Assembly: GCA_030613915.1 (NCBI GenBank)
Contig: JAUWKY010000156.1
Location: 1 to 6,163, forward strand
DNA length: 6,163 bases
DNA from: Syntrophobacterales bacterium
GTDB lineage: Bacteria; Desulfobacterota; Syntrophobacteria; BM002
Direction: 5' to 3'
Shown piece by piece: positions 5,861 to 6,163 of this stretch; within the stretch, counting starts at the first letter, position 1; each line of letters starts with the position of its first letter. The notes under the pieces are model-generated. The model searched no databases. It was not told the origin of the DNA and was given only the letters and a program-made list of their open reading frames with translations. The position numbers and the translations under genes were made by a program.

Positions 5861-6003
5861 TCTCTGTCCCCTGTCCTCTGACTTCTGACCTCCGATCTCT
5901 GTCTTCTGACCTCTGCTTTCTGCCAACTGCCTCCAACCTCAAGCGAAGCGCTCCTCCAACCTCCAACGGCATAGCCCCATGCTCCATGCCCTATGCGCTT
6001 TGC
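5861..6003. repeat. Heptad repeat with hairpin core, copy 4, entering the ileS end
   Basis: CTCTGAC-class 7-mers run through 5875-5930 (CTCTGAC, TTCTGAC, CTCCGAT, CTCTGTC, TTCTGAC, CTCTGCT, TTCTGCC). CTCCAAC (5931-5937) leads to core 4 at 5938-5953 (CTCAAGCGAAGCGCTC), two CTCCAAC units (5954-5967), then GGCATAGCCCCATG. The final class reads CATGCTC, CATGCCC, TATGCGC, TTTGCGC to about 6003. The last 13 or so bases overlap the ileS reading frame on the other strand. The right copy of the 46-bp direct repeat flanking metF is 5937-5982. Confidence 0.87.
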
Positions 6004-6163
6004 GCTTCTAATTCCTTGACACACCGCCCACAGATCTCGGGTCGATCCGCATCAGTGCCCACGCTCTCATCATGGACCCAGCAACGGGCACATTTCTCTG
6101 CTGAAGCTGGTTTTACCTGAATCAGCATTCCCGGTATGTCCACAGCCTCTACGCCGGCTTCAA
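5991..6163 (-). CDS. ileS: Isoleucyl-tRNA synthetase, C-terminal fragment cut by the window edge
   Basis: The - strand encodes an open frame from the right edge to a TAG at 5993-5991, giving 56 visible residues. They carry AEKCARCW and PEICGRC, with cysteines at fragment positions 24, 27, 44 and 47 in a C-x2-C-x16-C-x2-C pattern. This is the C-terminal zinc finger of bacterial IleRS (E. coli Cys901, 904, 921 and 924), needed in that enzyme for aminoacylation of tRNA-Ile. The preceding part fits the strand leading into that finger. The rest of the synthetase, including the HIGH and KMSKS sites, lies outside the window. The last residues (AQSA) and the stop codon lie within the heptad repeat. 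lspA, a frequent downstream partner of ileS in proteobacteria, is absent; the next gene is the convergent metF. No terminator with a U-tract follows. Confidence 0.92.
   Translation of the reverse strand, partial: EAGVEAVDIPGMLIQVKPASAEKCARCWVHDESVGTDADRPEICGRCVKELEAQSA

Noticed and set aside
1..6003. The repeats considered as a CRISPR array
   Set aside because: Periods are 7-13 bp with degenerate units and no unique spacers of about 30 bp, and there are no cas genes.
5991..6163. Right-edge frame considered as a stand-alone small zinc-finger protein
   Set aside because: The C-x2-C-x16-C-x2-C spacing and the KCARCW/PEICGRC motifs are those of the IleRS C-terminus, and the frame is open to the window edge.

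Overview
The window is bacterial chromosome carrying ordinary housekeeping and metabolic genes, separated by unusually repeat-rich intergenic DNA. Four complete genes lie on the + strand: typA/bipA (193-2034), a small SEC-C zinc-binding protein gene (2228-2515), glpK (2686-4197) and metF (4698-5624). The 3' end of ileS enters from the right edge on the - strand (5991-6163) and converges on metF. The protein types, the moderately high GC of most genes, and intergenic repeats of the kind I associate with deltaproteobacterial genomes suggest a Gram-negative bacterium, perhaps Desulfobacterota (Syntrophia/Syntrophorhabdia-like). That placement is an inference from general impression and rests on no diagnostic marker.

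Layout. Positions 1-90 hold a heptanucleotide-periodic repeat, followed by a plausible sigma70-type promoter and typA. After typA come about 190 bases of AT-richer spacer and the AT-rich SEC-C gene. A 9-bp-periodic repeat (2593-2628) precedes glpK. Between glpK and metF (4198-4697) lie a possible hairpin, about 230 bases of heptad repeat holding two copies of a 16-nt hairpin core, a good promoter candidate and a leader with two hairpins. Between metF and ileS (5625-5990) four different repeat types are stacked: a roughly 13-bp GC-rich array inside an imperfect inverted repeat, an 8-bp AT-rich array, a REP-like hairpin, and another heptad repeat with the same core. The last heptads run into the end of the ileS reading frame and supply its stop codon.

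Function. The genes do not form one pathway: a ribosome-associated stress GTPase (TypA), a metal-binding protein of unknown role, glycerol phosphorylation (GlpK), methylene-tetrahydrofolate reduction (MetF) and isoleucyl-tRNA charging (IleS). Each appears to be its own transcription unit, since all gaps are wide. I see no phage, CRISPR, toxin-antitoxin, insertion sequence, rRNA or tRNA. I found no convincing new multi-gene system. The signal most worth pursuing is the family of short-period intergenic repeats, especially the heptad repeat with its conserved core, its near-identical copies on both sides of metF, and its intrusion into ileS.
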